From the NCBI RefSeq assembly GCF_011758765.1, contig NZ_JAANOU010000001.1, positions 3,472,001 to 3,536,000 of the forward strand: a stretch of DNA of 64,000 nt. The letters are read 5' to 3'. The DNA is from Amycolatopsis viridis (GTDB taxonomy: Bacteria; Actinomycetota; Actinomycetes; Mycobacteriales; Pseudonocardiaceae). Below, piece by piece: positions 1 to 9,813 of this stretch. The position numbers were made by a program, and so were the translations under genes. The stretch's first letter is position 1, and the number at the start of each line of letters is the position of its first letter. The notes under the pieces are model-generated. The model was not told the origin of the DNA and searched no databases. It saw only the letters and a list, made by a program, of their open reading frames with translations.

Positions 1-675
<675 letters not shown>

Positions 676-689
<14 letters not shown>

Positions 690-1589
690 CGTCGGGCACT
701 CCCAGGTAGGCGGCGATCACCGCGGGGTTCTCCCGGATCTCGGCCGGCAGTCCTTCCGCGATCTTCTTGCCGAACTCCAGAACGACGATCCGGTCGGTCA
801 CGCCCATCACGAGCTTCATGTCGTGCTCGATCAGCAGCACGGTGAAGCCGTCGTCGCGGATCTTGCGGATGAGCTCCATGAGCTCTTCCTTCTCCGCCGG
901 GTTGAACCCGGCGGCCGGCTCGTCGAGGCACAGCAGCTTCGGCTCGGTGGCCATCGCCCGCGCGATCTCCAGGCGGCGCTGGTAGCCGTAGGGCAGGTTC
1001 TTCGCCTTGTCCGCGGCCCGGTCGGCGATGCCGACGAACTCCAGCAGCGCCATCGCCCGCTCCACCGCGGTCTGTTCCTCCCGGTGGTGCCGCGGCAACC
1101 GCAGCAGTGCACCGAGCACGCTGGTGTGGTGCCGGGCGTCGGTGCCCACCACCACGTTCTCCAGCGCGGTCATCTCGCCGAACAGGCGGATGTTCTGGAA
1201 GGTGCGGGCGATGCCGCGGCGGGTGATGTCGTGCCGGGACGCCTTGCCCAGCGGCTCGTCCTCCAGCAGCACCTGCCCCGACGTGGGCCGGTAGACCCCG
1301 GTCATCGCGTTGAAGCAGGTGGTCTTGCCGGCGCCGTTGGGCCCGATCAGGCCGAGGATCTCGCCGCGGCGGATGCCGAACGAGACCGAGTCCAGCGCGG
1401 TCAGGCCGCCGAACTTGAGGGTGACGTCCCGCAGCTCCATCAGGGTCTCGCCGACGCCGACCCGGATGGTCCGGTCGATGGCGACGGTGTCGGCGACCTC
1501 GGCCTCGTGCTCGGCGAGCTCCTCCGGGCTCATCCGGGCGACCTCGGCCACGAGCCCGCCGTCGACCGGCGTGTTCTCCGTGGGGTGGC

Positions 1590-1593
<4 letters not shown>
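676..1593 (-). CDS. livG: LivG-type ABC transporter ATP-binding protein
   Basis: Second ATPase of the HAAT importer, 305 residues. An acidic N-terminal extension of about 50 residues precedes the ABC domain. Walker A is GPNGAGKTT, the insertion typical of LivG (RTFQNIRLF) is present, then the signature region [14 protein letters not shown], Walker [14 protein letters not shown] and the switch region [11 protein letters not shown]. The signature is the LivG-type YGxQRR variant rather than LSGGQ. The ATG at 1591-1593 overlaps the livM stop as ATGA, and the open frame upstream is antisense-free livM in another frame, so this start is preferred. The N-terminal extension is longer than in E. coli LivG (255 residues), which is common in actinomycetes. 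Confidence 0.95.
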
Positions 1594-2701
<1,108 letters not shown>

Positions 2702-2705
<4 letters not shown>

Positions 2706-3697
2706 ACCCGTGCCTTCCCGAGGGACTCGCCGAGGATGCCGGTCGGCCGGAACATCAGCACGACGATCAGCACCACGAACGCGACGATGTCCTTCCATTC
2801 GCCACCGAACAGCGACTGCCCGTAGTTCTCGACCAGGCCGAGGACGAACCCGCCGAGCAGCGCGCCGCGCAGGTTGCCGATGCCGCCCAGCACCGCGGCG
2901 GTGAACGCCTTGATGCCGAGCAGGAAACCACCGTTGTAGATGGCGCCCTGCGGGATCCGCATCATGTAGAACAGCGCGGCGGCACCGGCCAGCAGGCCGC
3001 CGACGAGGAACGTGATCACGATGACCCGTTCCTTGTTCACGCCCATCAGCGTCGCGGTGTCCGGATCCTGCGCCACCGCACGGATCCCGCGGCCGAGGCG
3101 GGTGCGGTTGACGAAGTAGTCGGCCACGAACCACAGCAGGATGGCGGCCACGAACAGGATCACGTGGATGTTGGTCACCGAGGCGCCGAAGACCCGGAAC
3201 AACGTTTCCGGTTGCAGGAGCCGGATCTGCGGCTGCTGGTTCAGGCCGAACACCAGGCGCAGCCCCTGCTGGATGGCGAAGGACGCGCCGATCGCCGTGA
3301 TCAGGAAGACCAGGCGCGGGGCGTTGCGCTTGCGCAGCGGGCGGTAGGCCACGCGTTCCAGCAGCACGGCCGTGCCGCCGGAGGCCGCCATCGCCGCCAG
3401 GCACGCGACGGCGAGGAACAGGATGATCTCGGCGACCGAGAGCACCGGGGTGGTGCCGGAGCGGAATCCGAGGGCGTAGAACGTCAGCCAGGTCGCGAAC
3501 GCGCCGACGACGAACACCTCGGAATGGGCGAAGTTGATGAGTTTCAGCACGCCGTAGACCAGCGTGTAGCCCAGCGCCACGAGCGCGTAGATGCCGCCCA
3601 GCGCCAGACCGTCGACGGTGTTGTTCCAGAACTGTTGCGCCAGACCGTGGACATCGAAGCTGATCCAGCTACCGGTCTGCGCGAGGAATGGGGTCAT
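2702..3697 (-). CDS. livH: LivH-type branched-chain amino-acid ABC permease
   Basis: First permease of the importer, 331 residues from ATG 3697. Typical LivH segments are visible: NNTVDGLALGGIYALVALGY near the N-terminus, the VLKLINFAHSEVF motif, and the AVAQDPDTATLMGV cytoplasmic loop. A TTG four codons upstream (3707-3709) is an alternative start; neither has a good Shine-Dalgarno (a GAGTGAG lies 3 nt from the TTG and 15 nt from the ATG), so the start is uncertain by four residues. It follows livK after an 88-nt gap holding a perfect 18-bp hairpin, and overlaps livM by 4 nt. Confidence 0.93.
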
Positions 3698-3734
3698 CGC
3701 GGGGTACAAGGACTCACTCTATTCCCGGGTACGG

Positions 3735-3775
3735 ATCGGGCATGCGTGCGGCGATTGGCCGCACGCATGCCCGAT
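3735..3775 (-). terminator. 18-bp perfect stem-loop between livK and livH
   Basis: Inverted arms at 3735-3752 and 3758-3775 are perfectly complementary over 18 bp (arm begins ATCGGGCATGCG) around a 5-nt loop. It starts 10 nt after the livK stop. There is no U-tract. Such hairpins between a binding-protein gene and its permease genes usually act as partial terminators or 3' stabilisers, so that binding protein is made in excess; this role is inferred. Confidence 0.8.
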
Positions 3776-3785
3776 GGGTCAGTGA

Positions 3786-4988
3786 TCAGCTGATCTGGCC
3801 GTTGTTGACGATCTTTCCGTTCTCCACGCGGTAGCTCCAGACCGGCGTGTCGGACAGCTCGCCCTTGTCGTTCCACTTGAACTTCTTGGTCAGGCCCTGG
3901 CCGTCGTAGTTCTTGACGAAGTTGAGCAGGCCGGCGCGGTCCTTGATGCCGCTGTCGATGCCCTTGAGCAGAATGGTGGTGACGTCGTAGCCCTCGGGCG
4001 AATACGTGCCCGGGTCAGCGCCCTCGACCTGCTTGAACGCGGCGGTGAAGTCCTTGAAGTTGTCCTCCGGCACGCACGGGCAGGTGAAGTAGGCCTTCGC
4101 CGCGCCGCCGCCCGCGCCCTTGAGGAACTCCGGGTCCTTCACACCGTCGGGCCCGACGAACTTGGCGGCGACGCCCTTGTCGTTGAGCTGCTGGGCGAAC
4201 GGACCGGCCTCCGGGTAGTAGCCGGCGTAGAAGACGGCGTCCGGGTTCTCGGTCGAGATCTTGTTGACCACGGCGGAGAAGTCGGTCTGACCGGTCTTCA
4301 CCTTGTCCGTGCAGGACGCCTTGGAGCCGAGCGTCTGGATGAGCTGGCTCGCCAGGCCCGTGCCGTACTCGGAGTCGTCCTGGACGACGCAGACCTTGTT
4401 GGCCTTGAGCGTGTCGGTGAGGAACTTCGCCGCCGCCGGGCCCTGGACCGAGTCGTTGCCCATGCCGCGGAAGAAGGTCTTCCAGCCGTTCTGGGCCAGG
4501 GCCGGGTTGGTCGCCGACGGGCTGATGGTCACCAGGCCGGCCTGGTTGAACAGGTTGCCCGCGGCCTTGGACTCACCGGAGAACGGCAGGCCGACCACGC
4601 CGAGGATGTCCGGCTCGTTGATGACCTGGGTGACCACACCGGGCGCCTTGTCCGGCTTGCCCTCCGTCTCGAACTGCTTCAGCGTCACCTGGCAGTTGGG
4701 GTTGGCCTCGTTGTGCTGCTTCACGGCCAGGTCCGCGCCGCGCAGGATGTTCTGGCCGAGCGCTGCGCTCGCGCCGTTGATGGTGCCCGCGTACGCGATC
4801 GAGACCCCCGAGCAGACCGCCTTGCCGTCACCACGCGGGTTGGCCGCGTTGGACGCCTGGGAAGGCGCCGCCGCCGAGCCGGTGGTGTTGCCCGACGAAC
4901 TTCCCTGGTCACGCGCCGCGCATGCACCCAGCGTCAGCGTCGCTGCCGCCGCCAGCACGAGAACTCGCGTGAGTCGTGCTCCTGCCAC
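3786..4988 (-). CDS. livK: Branched-chain amino-acid type ABC transporter substrate-binding lipoprotein
   Basis: Periplasmic-binding-fold lipoprotein (Peripla_BP_6 family) of 400 residues that captures substrate for LivHMGF. A signal peptide ends in the lipobox LGAC (Cys near residue 23), followed by a Ser/Gly/Ala linker and motifs such as INGASAALGQNILRG and QVINEPDILGVVGLPFSGES. The start is the GTG at 4986-4988, because GGAGGA lies 5 nt upstream; an in-frame TTG at 5000 lies before that ribosome site and is rejected. Transcription runs through a strong hairpin into livH. A palindrome 125-138 nt upstream of the start (5113-5126) may be an operator. Confidence 0.93.
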   Translation of the reverse strand: MAGARLTRVLVLAAAATLTLGACAARDQGSSSGNTTGSAAAPSQASNAANPRGDGKAVCSGVSIAYAGTINGASAALGQNILRGADLAVKQHNEANPNCQVTLKQFETEGKPDKAPGVVTQVINEPDILGVVGLPFSGESKAAGNLFNQAGLVTISPSATNPALAQNGWKTFFRGMGNDSVQGPAAAKFLTDTLKANKVCVVQDDSEYGTGLASQLIQTLGSKASCTDKVKTGQTDFSAVVNKISTENPDAVFYAGYYPEAGPFAQQLNDKGVAAKFVGPDGVKDPEFLKGAGGGAAKAYFTCPCVPEDNFKDFTAAFKQVEGADPGTYSPEGYDVTTILLKGIDSGIKDRAGLLNFVKNYDGQGLTKKFKWNDKGELSDTPVWSYRVENGKIVNNGQIS

Positions 4989-5112
4989 TCGTTCCTCCAA
5001 AGTCCAGACGGCCGCGACACTGCGGCCGTCCCAGGTGGGGACCTATTGGGCGCTGAACGTAACCGCCGGATGCGGACGTGCACAGCGGTCTGCGCTGTCT
5101 TGTTTCCACATC

Positions 5113-5126
5113 GTGACGGGCGTCAC
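5113..5126. promoter_or_regulatory. Palindrome GTGACG-GG-CGTCAC upstream of livK
   Basis: Perfect 6-bp arms GTGACG/CGTCAC separated by 2 nt lie in the 283-nt gap between livK and pdtaR, on the livK promoter side. The 13-nt core TGACGGGCGTCAC, plus the following T, recurs in the promoter of the acyl-CoA dehydrogenase gene at 60988-61001 (minus strand). Probably a transcription-factor site; the factor is unknown, although a PaaX-type regulator at 56937 has related half-sites at its own promoter. Confidence 0.5.
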
Positions 5127-5252
5127 TACAATTTAGTTACGAGCTACACCCGATTGCTGCAAGCACCAACCGGGTGTGCACACTCAGTAACCTGCGCCCA
5201 CAGAAGTAGCCTCTTCGACTACTCGATGGAGTGGTGGTGGAACGAGTGTCCG

Positions 5253-5270
5253 CCCACGCGACTGCGTGGG
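5253..5270 (-). terminator. Stem-loop just after pdtaR stop
   Basis: CCCACGC (5253-5259) and GCGTGGG (5264-5270) form a 7-bp GC-rich stem with a 4-nt loop, starting 1 nt beyond the pdtaR stop codon. No U-tract, as is common in actinomycetes. Confidence 0.55.
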
Positions 5271-5271
5271 G

Positions 5272-5889
5272 TTACTTCTGACCGATGCTGTCCACGACCG
5301 CCTCGGCGACGGCCTTCATCGTGGTGCGCCGGTCCATGGCCGTGCGCTGGATCCACCGGAACGCGTCCGGCTCGGTCAGGCCCTGGTGGGTCATCAGCAG
5401 GCCCTTGGCCCGGTCAATGACCTTGCGGGTCTCGAGCCGGTCGGACAGGGTGGCGACCTCGGCCTCCAGCGCCTGCATCTCCGAGAACCGGCTCACAGCC
5501 AACTCGATCGCGGGCACCAGGTCCCGCTTGTTGAACGGCTTCACCAGATACGCCATGGTGCCCGCGTCACGGGCCCGCTCCACCAGTTCGCGCTGGCTGA
5601 ACGCGGTCAGAATGACCACGGGCGCGATCCGGTCGGTGGTGATCTGCGACGCCGCCTCGATGCCGTCCAGCTTCGGCATCTTGACGTCCAGGATCACCAG
5701 GTCGGGCTTGAGCTCGGCAGCCAGCTTGATGGCCTCTTCGCCGTCGCCCGCCTCGCCGACCACCTGGTATCCCTCTTCGCGCAACATCTCGACGAGGTCA
5801 AGCCGGATCAGTGCTTCGTCTTCGGCGACGAGCACCCGACGCTGCGGAGCGGTGGCGACACCGCTGGCCTCGGTAGCCTCCTCGGTCAC
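5272..5889 (-). CDS. pdtaR: ANTAR-domain response regulator (PdtaR/Rv1626 type)
   Basis: Cytoplasmic response regulator of 205 residues. A CheY-like receiver (residues 18-135) has the acidic pair near D24/E25, phosphoacceptor D68 in LVILDVKMP, and K in YLVKPF. A C-terminal ANTAR RNA-binding domain (about 145-205) carries LETRKVIDRAKGLLMTH and EPDAFRWIQRTAMDRR. The whole chain is close to Mycobacterium tuberculosis Rv1626, which binds structured leaders to promote antitermination after phosphorylation by a cognate histidine kinase; no kinase gene is in this window. The GTG start at 5887-5889 has AGGAGG 6 nt upstream. It is not operonic with livK, being 283 nt upstream and followed by a stem-loop. 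Confidence 0.95.
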   Translation of the reverse strand: MTEEATEASGVATAPQRRVLVAEDEALIRLDLVEMLREEGYQVVGEAGDGEEAIKLAAELKPDLVILDVKMPKLDGIEAASQITTDRIAPVVILTAFSQRELVERARDAGTMAYLVKPFNKRDLVPAIELAVSRFSEMQALEAEVATLSDRLETRKVIDRAKGLLMTHQGLTEPDAFRWIQRTAMDRRTTMKAVAEAVVDSIGQK

Positions 5890-6117
5890 CGGGGTCCTCC
5901 TGCGTGCTCGACGGAATGGGAATTGCGGTACATCCGCAGGACGAGCCTACCCGGAACGATCCAGTGCAGGGATGGCGCAGACCACGTGGCGAGCATGGTG
6001 TTCACCACGTCGGGCGACGGCGTGTCGCATTGCCCCGCCCGCGCGTGAGCGGTCGTCACGCACGGCTACCCCCGGTGCCCGCCGGGGCGGGCGGGGCGCG
6101 TAAAGTCTGCCTGCGCC

Positions 6118-6191
6118 GCCCCCGTAGCCCAACTGGCAGAGGCAACGGATTCAAAACCCGTCCAGTGTGAGTTCGAATCTCACCGGGGGCA
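6118..6191 (+). tRNA. tRNA-Leu (anticodon CAA), short variable loop
   Basis: Cloverleaf of 74 nt: acceptor stem GCCCCCG (6118-6124) pairs with CGGGGGC (6184-6190), discriminator A6191, T arm GTGAG/CTCAC around TTCGAAT. The anticodon loop TTCAAAA (6150-6156) gives anticodon CAA at 6152-6154. The variable region is only 5 nt (6162-6166), unlike the long arm expected for tRNA-Leu. There is an A-C mismatch closing the anticodon loop. CCA is not encoded. A -10-like TAAAGT lies at 6101-6106. I recall similar short CAA tRNAs being labelled Leu in other actinomycetes, but the charging identity is not proven by sequence. Confidence 0.88.
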
Positions 6192-6208
6192 CTCCCCCAA
6201 GCTGTGCT

Positions 6209-6249
6209 GATCGGCCCCTCACCTGCGCGAACAGGGTGAGGGGCCGATC
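6209..6249 (+). terminator. Terminator after tRNA gene
   Basis: GATCGGCCCCTCACC (6209-6223) pairs perfectly with 6235-6249 (15 bp) around an 11-nt loop, 17 nt after the tRNA 3' end; followed by a short CTTG. A strong intrinsic-type hairpin. Confidence 0.8.
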
Positions 6250-6296
6250 TTGCGTCGTCCGGCTGTGTCCGTGCCTGTCCAGCCCTCACCAGGTGT

Positions 6297-6446
6297 TCAC
6301 GGTCCAGGCGCGGTCCACGTCGTCGACTCCGAGAGCACGCTCGATGCGCTGCGGGGCGCTTCCCTGACCTCCGCCATGATCGGATCTTCCCGCATGTACG
6401 CGGTCGGCGGGTGCCCCTCGCGCTTGTCCGCGCTGATCTCCGTCAT
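6297..6446 (-). CDS. Possible 49-residue ORF or gene remnant next to the tRNA
   Basis: An ATG-started frame of 49 codons (begins MTEISADKREGHPP, ends WTAPGP) shows clear GC bias at third positions over most of its length, which the other frames here lack. There is no good ribosome-binding site (only AGG directly before the ATG) and I do not recognise the product. It lies in a 539-nt stretch between the tRNA and the MMPL gene that otherwise holds no convincing gene. It may equally be the relic of a longer gene. Confidence 0.22.
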   Translation of the reverse strand: MTEISADKREGHPPTAYMREDPIMAEVREAPRSASSVLSESTTWTAPGP

Positions 6447-6730
6447 CCTGGCCACGGCTGCCGGTGATCACCGCAAGGAGTCCGGACGCGGGATGCCGTG
6501 GGAGTGGCGTTCATCGTCTCCCCCTTGGTTCTTCATCGAGGAACTCGGGAAGCGTTCACCTTCTCGATCAGCTCATCGGTTTTCACGACCGGGTCCGCGT
6601 CGCTTCGCGGGATCCCGGGAAGCGCCGATGGCCCCCTCACACCGCGGCTCACCCACTCCCCGGCACCAGGACCTTCGGCCCTACGGCGCCCCGCGGAAAC
6701 GAGCTGACACTGAGCGCCGGGAGGGCGCGC
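6447..6730. other. Gene-free stretch upstream of the MMPL gene
   Basis: About 280 nt with no frame showing coherent codon bias, no tRNA-like fold and no obvious repeat. It presumably contains the promoter for the exporter gene at 6731; I cannot point to a clear -35/-10 pair. Confidence 0.4.
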
Positions 6731-8893
6731 ATGGCAGAACAGGTCGGCAAAGCCGGGAGAACCCGTGCCGGAGCGCTGGAACGCACCGGGCGTCGCTGCG
6801 CGGCTCACCCGTGGCCGGTCGTCCTCGTGTGGCTCGCGGTGCTCGCCGCCGTGACGGTCGCCGACCAGCTGGCCGGCGGCACCTTCAGCGACGACTTCAC
6901 CCTGCCCGGTTCCGAGTCCGGCCAGGGCAGCGCGGTACTGGCCGAGCACGGCGTCACCGGCGGTTCGACCAGCGCGCGCCTCGTCTTCACCACCGGCGGA
7001 GCCCTGAGTAGCCAGAGCGCGGTCGTCGAGCAGGCCGCGGCGGGGGTCCGCGCGGTGCCGCACGTCCGCTCGGTGTCCGATCCGCTCGCCACCGTCTCGC
7101 CCGACGGCCGCACGGCCATCGCCAACATCCAGTTCGACGACAAGCCCGCGAACCTGGGCCCCGATCTCGTCGACGGCATCGACGCCGCCACCGACCCGGC
7201 GAGAGCCGCCGGGGTCGCCGTCGACTACAGCGGCACCCTGGGCGAAGCGGCCGAGCCGGAGAAGGGCGATCTCAGGTCGGAGGCGGTCGGTATCGTCGTG
7301 GCGCTCGTCCTGCTGCTGGTCGCGTTCGGCAGCGTCCTGGCCGCCGGGCTGCCGGTGATCACCTCGATCATGGGCGTCGTCACCGGACTGGGCCTGCTCG
7401 GGCTGCTGGCGAGTGCGATCACGTTCGCGACGGCCTCTCCCACCCTGGCGATCATGATCGGCCTCGGCGTCGGCATCGACTACGCGTTGTTCCTGACCAC
7501 CCGGTTCCGCCAGCACCTCCTCGACGGCGCCGATCCGGTCGACGCGGCCGGCCGCACGGTCGCGACCAGCGGCCGGTCGGTGCTCATCGCCGCGACCACC
7601 GTGGTGATCGCGCTGATGGGCCTGTTCACCGTCGGCGTCTCGTTCATCGGCAAACTCGGGCTCGCCGCGGCCATCACAGTGGTCGTGGCCGCGGCCGCGG
7701 CCACGACACTCGTCCCCGCCTTGCTGGGCCTGGCCGGACGGCGGATCGACCGCTGGCACGTGCGCCGCCCGGTCGCCGAGCAGTCCGCCGACGGGTCGGA
7801 GAGCGCCTGGCACCGGTACGCCGTGCGGATCGACCGGCACCCGTGGCGGTACCTGAGCGGCGGCGTCCTGGTCGCGGCGGTACTGGCGATCCCGGCGTTC
7901 TCGATGGAACTCGGGCACATCGACCAGGGCGCGGACCCGCCGGGCAGCACCACCCGGCAGGCCTACGACGCGATCAGCACGGGGTTCGGCCCCGGCGTGA
8001 ACGGTCAGTTCACCGTGGTCGTCGTGCCCAGCGCCACCGCGCCGGGCGGCACGCTCGCCGCCTCGGTGCAGCAGGCGCTCGCCGCCACCCCCGGCGTCGC
8101 CTCCGCCACCCCGCTGACGACGAGCCCGGACGGCGCGGTCCTGCTGTCCACGGTCACCCCGGCGACCGGACCGCAGGACGCCGCCACCGACGAGCTGCTG
8201 GAGACGATCCGGACCCGTACCCTGCCCCCGGTCCTGGACGGCTCGACCGCTTACGTCACCGGTCAGACGGCGGGCCAGCTCGACTTCCGCGACATCGTGG
8301 CGGCGAAGCTCCCGCTGATCATCGGCGTGGTCGTGGCCGCCGCGTTCGTGTTGCTGCTGCTGTCCTTCCGCAGCCCCGTCCTCGCGCTCAAGGCCGCGGT
8401 CCTGAACCTGCTGTCGATCGCCGCGTCCTACGGCGTCATCGTCGCGGTGTTCCAGTGGGGCTGGGGCGCGTCGCTGTTCGGGGTGCACGAGCCGGTGCCC
8501 ATCGAGTCGTACGTGCCCATGATCATGTTCGCGATCGTGTTCGGGCTGTCGATGGACTACGAGGTGTTCCTCCTGTCGCGCGTCCACGAAGCCTGGCTGC
8601 GGGCACGGAACACGCACACCGGGGTCGCCGACGGACTGGCGGTGACCGCGCGGGTGATCAGCTCGGCCGCCCTGATCATGATCTGCGTCTTCTTCGCGTT
8701 CCTCGCCGCGCCCAGCGTCGTCATCAAGATCCTCGCCCTCGGTCTCGGCGTGAGCGTGCTGATCGACGCCACCCTGATCCGGCTGCTCATCGTCCCGGCT
8801 GCGATGTTCCTGCTCGGCAAGACGAGCTGGTGGCTGCCGGACTGGCTCGACCGCGCACTGCCGCACCTCGAACCGGAACCCGAACACCGTTGA
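6731..8893 (+). CDS. MMPL/RND-family transporter
   Basis: Inner-membrane exporter of 720 residues in the MMPL branch of the RND superfamily. Layout: TM1 (about 28-46), a periplasmic domain of roughly 140 residues, a block of five to six TMs containing GLGVGIDYALFLTTRFR, a cytoplasmic linker, then the same arrangement repeated with FGLSMDYEVFLLSRVHEAW in the second half. These GxxxDY segments are the family's proton-relay region. The start is ATG 6731, with GGGAGGG five nt upstream; open frame before it has no ribosome site. It stands alone: no TetR is directly adjacent, and the substrate (lipid, siderophore or drug) cannot be told. The next gene converges from the other strand after 79 nt. 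Confidence 0.93.
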   Translation: MAEQVGKAGRTRAGALERTGRRCAAHPWPVVLVWLAVLAAVTVADQLAGGTFSDDFTLPGSESGQGSAVLAEHGVTGGSTSARLVFTTGGALSSQSAVVEQAAAGVRAVPHVRSVSDPLATVSPDGRTAIANIQFDDKPANLGPDLVDGIDAATDPARAAGVAVDYSGTLGEAAEPEKGDLRSEAVGIVVALVLLLVAFGSVLAAGLPVITSIMGVVTGLGLLGLLASAITFATASPTLAIMIGLGVGIDYALFLTTRFRQHLLDGADPVDAAGRTVATSGRSVLIAATTVVIALMGLFTVGVSFIGKLGLAAAITVVVAAAAATTLVPALLGLAGRRIDRWHVRRPVAEQSADGSESAWHRYAVRIDRHPWRYLSGGVLVAAVLAIPAFSMELGHIDQGADPPGSTTRQAYDAISTGFGPGVNGQFTVVVVPSATAPGGTLAASVQQALAATPGVASATPLTTSPDGAVLLSTVTPATGPQDAATDELLETIRTRTLPPVLDGSTAYVTGQTAGQLDFRDIVAAKLPLIIGVVVAAAFVLLLLSFRSPVLALKAAVLNLLSIAASYGVIVAVFQWGWGASLFGVHEPVPIESYVPMIMFAIVFGLSMDYEVFLLSRVHEAWLRARNTHTGVADGLAVTARVISSAALIMICVFFAFLAAPSVVIKILALGLGVSVLIDATLIRLLIVPAAMFLLGKTSWWLPDWLDRALPHLEPEPEHR

Positions 8894-8972
8894 CGGGATC
8901 GCGGGCCACCGCCTGCACGGCCACGTCGGGCAGGATCTTGTGTGCAGTCGGACACTCCGACACTCACCCGAG

Positions 8973-9590
8973 TCAGCGCGATCGATGGTCCGGCATCACG
9001 TTCTTACTCCCGGCTACTGGCAGCAATTCGTACACCGAACGCCAGCTGTCCACTCTGTCCACGTCGCTCTGATGTGTCAGCCGCGGCTGCACCATGGCGG
9101 CCAGGGCGAGAAGATGCTTCAGCCGCATCAACCGGGCCATCGCGGCGCGATCCAACTTCCGCCACACCGGCCCCAGACGCTTCGCCTCGGCGATACGTTC
9201 GTCGGTGATCTCCGCCGAGATCAGCCGGAACAGCCGGTCCGCGCCGAACGGCGACTCAGGCGCCAACACGATGCCGAAGCTGCCGAGCGTCCCAGACAAT
9301 GCGACTCGCCTGACGAGCACCTCGAAAGGATCGGCGAGCCGGTGCGCTTCCGTGTAAGCGAGGATCCCGTCCACATTACGGAGGTACCAGTCCAGCTCGA
9401 CGTCCGCCAGGAATCGCCGATCAGCGGAAAGAGACCGGTTCAGCTCCGCCCCGAACTCCGTGAGCACCGACTGCACCAGGCCCGACCAATGGTTCTCGCC
9501 CTTATCCGCAGCCAGCCGACCACCCGATTCCCACCATTCAAGCGCGGACCGAATGCCACCGTGCCCGATTCTGTCGATCTCCGAACACAT
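8973..9590 (-). CDS. Hypothetical protein, unknown function
   Basis: A 205-residue, apparently cytoplasmic, mostly helical protein beginning MCSEIDRIGHGGIRS and ending MPDHRSR. I recognise no domain. Visible patterns include GENHWSGLVQSVLTEFGAEL, an acidic-aromatic stretch DVELDWYLRNVDGILAYTEAH and a basic RLMRLKHLLALAAMV helix; there is no signal peptide or TM. The ATG at 9588-9590 is chosen because the upstream extension is Arg/Gly-rich with no protein-like bias; GGGGA lies 10 nt before it. Codon bias is weaker than in the neighbours. It converges on the MMPL gene with a 79-nt gap that holds a small GTCGGA/TCCGAC hairpin at 8947-8961. Confidence 0.7.
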   Translation of the reverse strand: MCSEIDRIGHGGIRSALEWWESGGRLAADKGENHWSGLVQSVLTEFGAELNRSLSADRRFLADVELDWYLRNVDGILAYTEAHRLADPFEVLVRRVALSGTLGSFGIVLAPESPFGADRLFRLISAEITDERIAEAKRLGPVWRKLDRAAMARLMRLKHLLALAAMVQPRLTHQSDVDRVDSWRSVYELLPVAGSKNVMPDHRSR

Positions 9591-9813
9591 CAAAGGTGAA
9601 TCCCCAGCTCTCCGAAAGCGTCTTTGCCGAGCTTTCCGGTCCGGACCGGCCCCCTGTTCGCCCCCGCGCTCCGTGGCACGCGACCCATCCAGCGGCTGCT
9701 CTCCTCGTCGCCCCGGCTCCACCCGGCATTGACCCGGCTGTCACCGCACCCTACGGTAGCGACCGGTAACAACTGGAGCGTTCACTACAGGTATTTCCCG
9801 GAGGCCCGGCGTC

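Noticed and set aside
6118-6730. Integrated mobile element at the tRNA gene
   Set aside because: No integrase, no duplicated tRNA 3' end and a normal terminator follow the tRNA; only a small ambiguous ORF remains.
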